From positions 1 through 41,451 of the forward strand of contig CAMJKP010000025.1 of the NCBI GenBank assembly GCA_946406435.1: a DNA stretch of 41,451 nt. Direction: 5' to 3'. Each line of letters starts with the position of its first letter. The first letter of the stretch is position 1. The position numbers and the translations under genes were made by a program. This stretch comes from an uncultured Prevotellaceae bacterium. Its GTDB lineage: Bacteria > Bacteroidota > Bacteroidia > Bacteroidales > Bacteroidaceae. The notes below the pieces were generated by a model, which saw nothing but the letters and a program-made list of their open reading frames with translations, made no database searches and was not told where the DNA came from. Shown here one piece after another: positions 41,127-41,451 of this stretch.

Positions 41127-41231
41127 GATACTCCATACATACTCCATAGATACTCCATACATAGTCCATAGTTTCGATGGAGTATCTATGGAGATTTAAT
41201 GGACAAATAATGGAGAAACCTTGGAGTTCGT
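41127..41231. repeat. 11-bp-period inverted array downstream of the rha operon
   Basis: Four units (GATACTCCATA, CATACTCCATA, GATACTCCATA, CATAGTCCATA; 41127-41170) are followed by a 6-nt centre GTTTCG. Five inverted-sense units come next (ATGGAGTATCT, ATGGAGATTTA, ATGGACAAATA, ATGGAGAAACC, TTGGAGTTCGT; 41177-41231). The inner units are reverse complements, so a stem-loop forms. Confidence 0.9.
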
Positions 41232-41290
41232 GGGATTGGGGAATTACGTATTTTGATATTTTTTCTGTTTGTTTTTCACAAATCGCTCAA

Positions 41291-41326
41291 TTTGTTTGGA
41301 AGTTTCAAAAAAAATACATATCTTTG
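41291..41326 (+). promoter_or_regulatory. Bacteroidota housekeeping-type promoter of the right-edge gene
   Basis: TATCTTTG (41319-41326) is preceded by TTTG at 41295-41298 with a 20-nt gap, matching the TTTG-N19-21-TAnnTTTG consensus. It is the best promoter match I found in the window. Confidence 0.8.
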
Positions 41327-41343
41327 CACTCATAGAATATCAT

Positions 41344-41370
41344 AAATGTGCGAGATACCCTCGTACATTT
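41344..41370 (+). promoter_or_regulatory. Leader hairpin of the right-edge gene
   Basis: AAATGTGCGAG and CTCGTACATTT pair over 11 bp (one G-U pair) around a 5-nt loop, about 18 nt after the promoter -7 box. It forms the 5' end of a leader of about 90 nt; it may stabilise the mRNA. No known riboswitch motif is recognised. Confidence 0.5.
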
Positions 41371-41422
41371 CAAAAACTAATAACTTTAACTTGAATAATA
41401 ACCTTAAACAACTAAGAGTATT

Positions 41423-41451
41423 ATGATTCTAATGATTTTGCAGTTGCTGAT
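41423..41451 (+). CDS. Start of an unidentified gene (3' part outside window)
   Basis: An ATG at 41423 begins MILMILQLL and stays open to the right edge. It follows a consensus promoter and a structured leader. The hydrophobic N-terminus could be a membrane helix or signal sequence; nine codons are too few to name a product. Confidence 0.5.

Noticed and set aside
1..41451. tRNA, rRNA, IS transposase or integrase genes
   Set aside because: None seen on either strand; no transposase or integrase reading frame and no cloverleaf or rRNA-like stretch was noticed.

Overview
The window looks like chromosomal DNA from a gut- or rumen-type Bacteroidota, most likely a Prevotella/Segatella relative. 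The reasons are tandem SusC/SusD pairs, lipoproteins with LTSC-type lipoboxes, secreted proteins ending in a short NGxK-type tail, and TAnnTTTG promoter boxes. The species call is inference; no rRNA or other marker gene is present.

Left and centre (1-26532, all minus strand): a polysaccharide-utilisation locus that reads like one long operon. In transcription order it holds a FAS1 (fasciclin) lipoprotein, SusC, SusD, two more FAS1 lipoproteins, a second SusC, a second SusD, a multi-domain clan-A-type glycoside hydrolase, a secreted HExxH metalloprotease, a small GxxExxY PD-(D/E)XK gene in its own inverted-repeat cassette, and a family PL11 rhamnogalacturonan lyase that runs off the left edge. 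The PL11 enzyme points to pectin (rhamnogalacturonan-I) as the target. The FAS1 lipoproteins occupy the positions where surface glycan-binding lipoproteins usually sit.

Middle (26533-34736, minus): a separately promoted 1149-residue secreted multi-module protein of unknown function, a GH35 beta-galactosidase, a PAP2 phosphatase and an NhaD-type Na+/H+ antiporter.

Right (35014-41032, plus): an L-rhamnose catabolic operon (rhaB, rhaA, an MFS transporter in the permease slot, rhaD) followed by a small membrane DUF3267 zincin-like protein and a strong terminator. A new promoter, a leader hairpin and the first codons of another gene close the window. RG-I has a rhamnose/galacturonate backbone and galactan side chains, so PL11, GH35 and the rha operon form a plausible depolymerise-import-catabolise chain.

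The most unusual content is in non-coding and repeat structure. (1) A 519-bp cassette consists of a GxxExxY gene tightly bracketed by 38-bp, 37/38-identical inverted repeats. (2) Three intergenic arrays have a strict 11-bp period, and several loci carry 7-bp-phased (heptamer) arrays, often with the second half in inverted orientation. Two heptamer arrays lie inside coding sequence and encode the signal peptides of the paralogous FAS1 lipoproteins; those peptides differ in length by exactly 21 nt (three heptamers, seven codons). (3) GC-rich palindromic repeats follow both susC stop codons, one lies in a SusD signal-peptide region, and two form a perfect 40-bp inverted repeat inside the rha operon. 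All repeat calls were aligned by eye.
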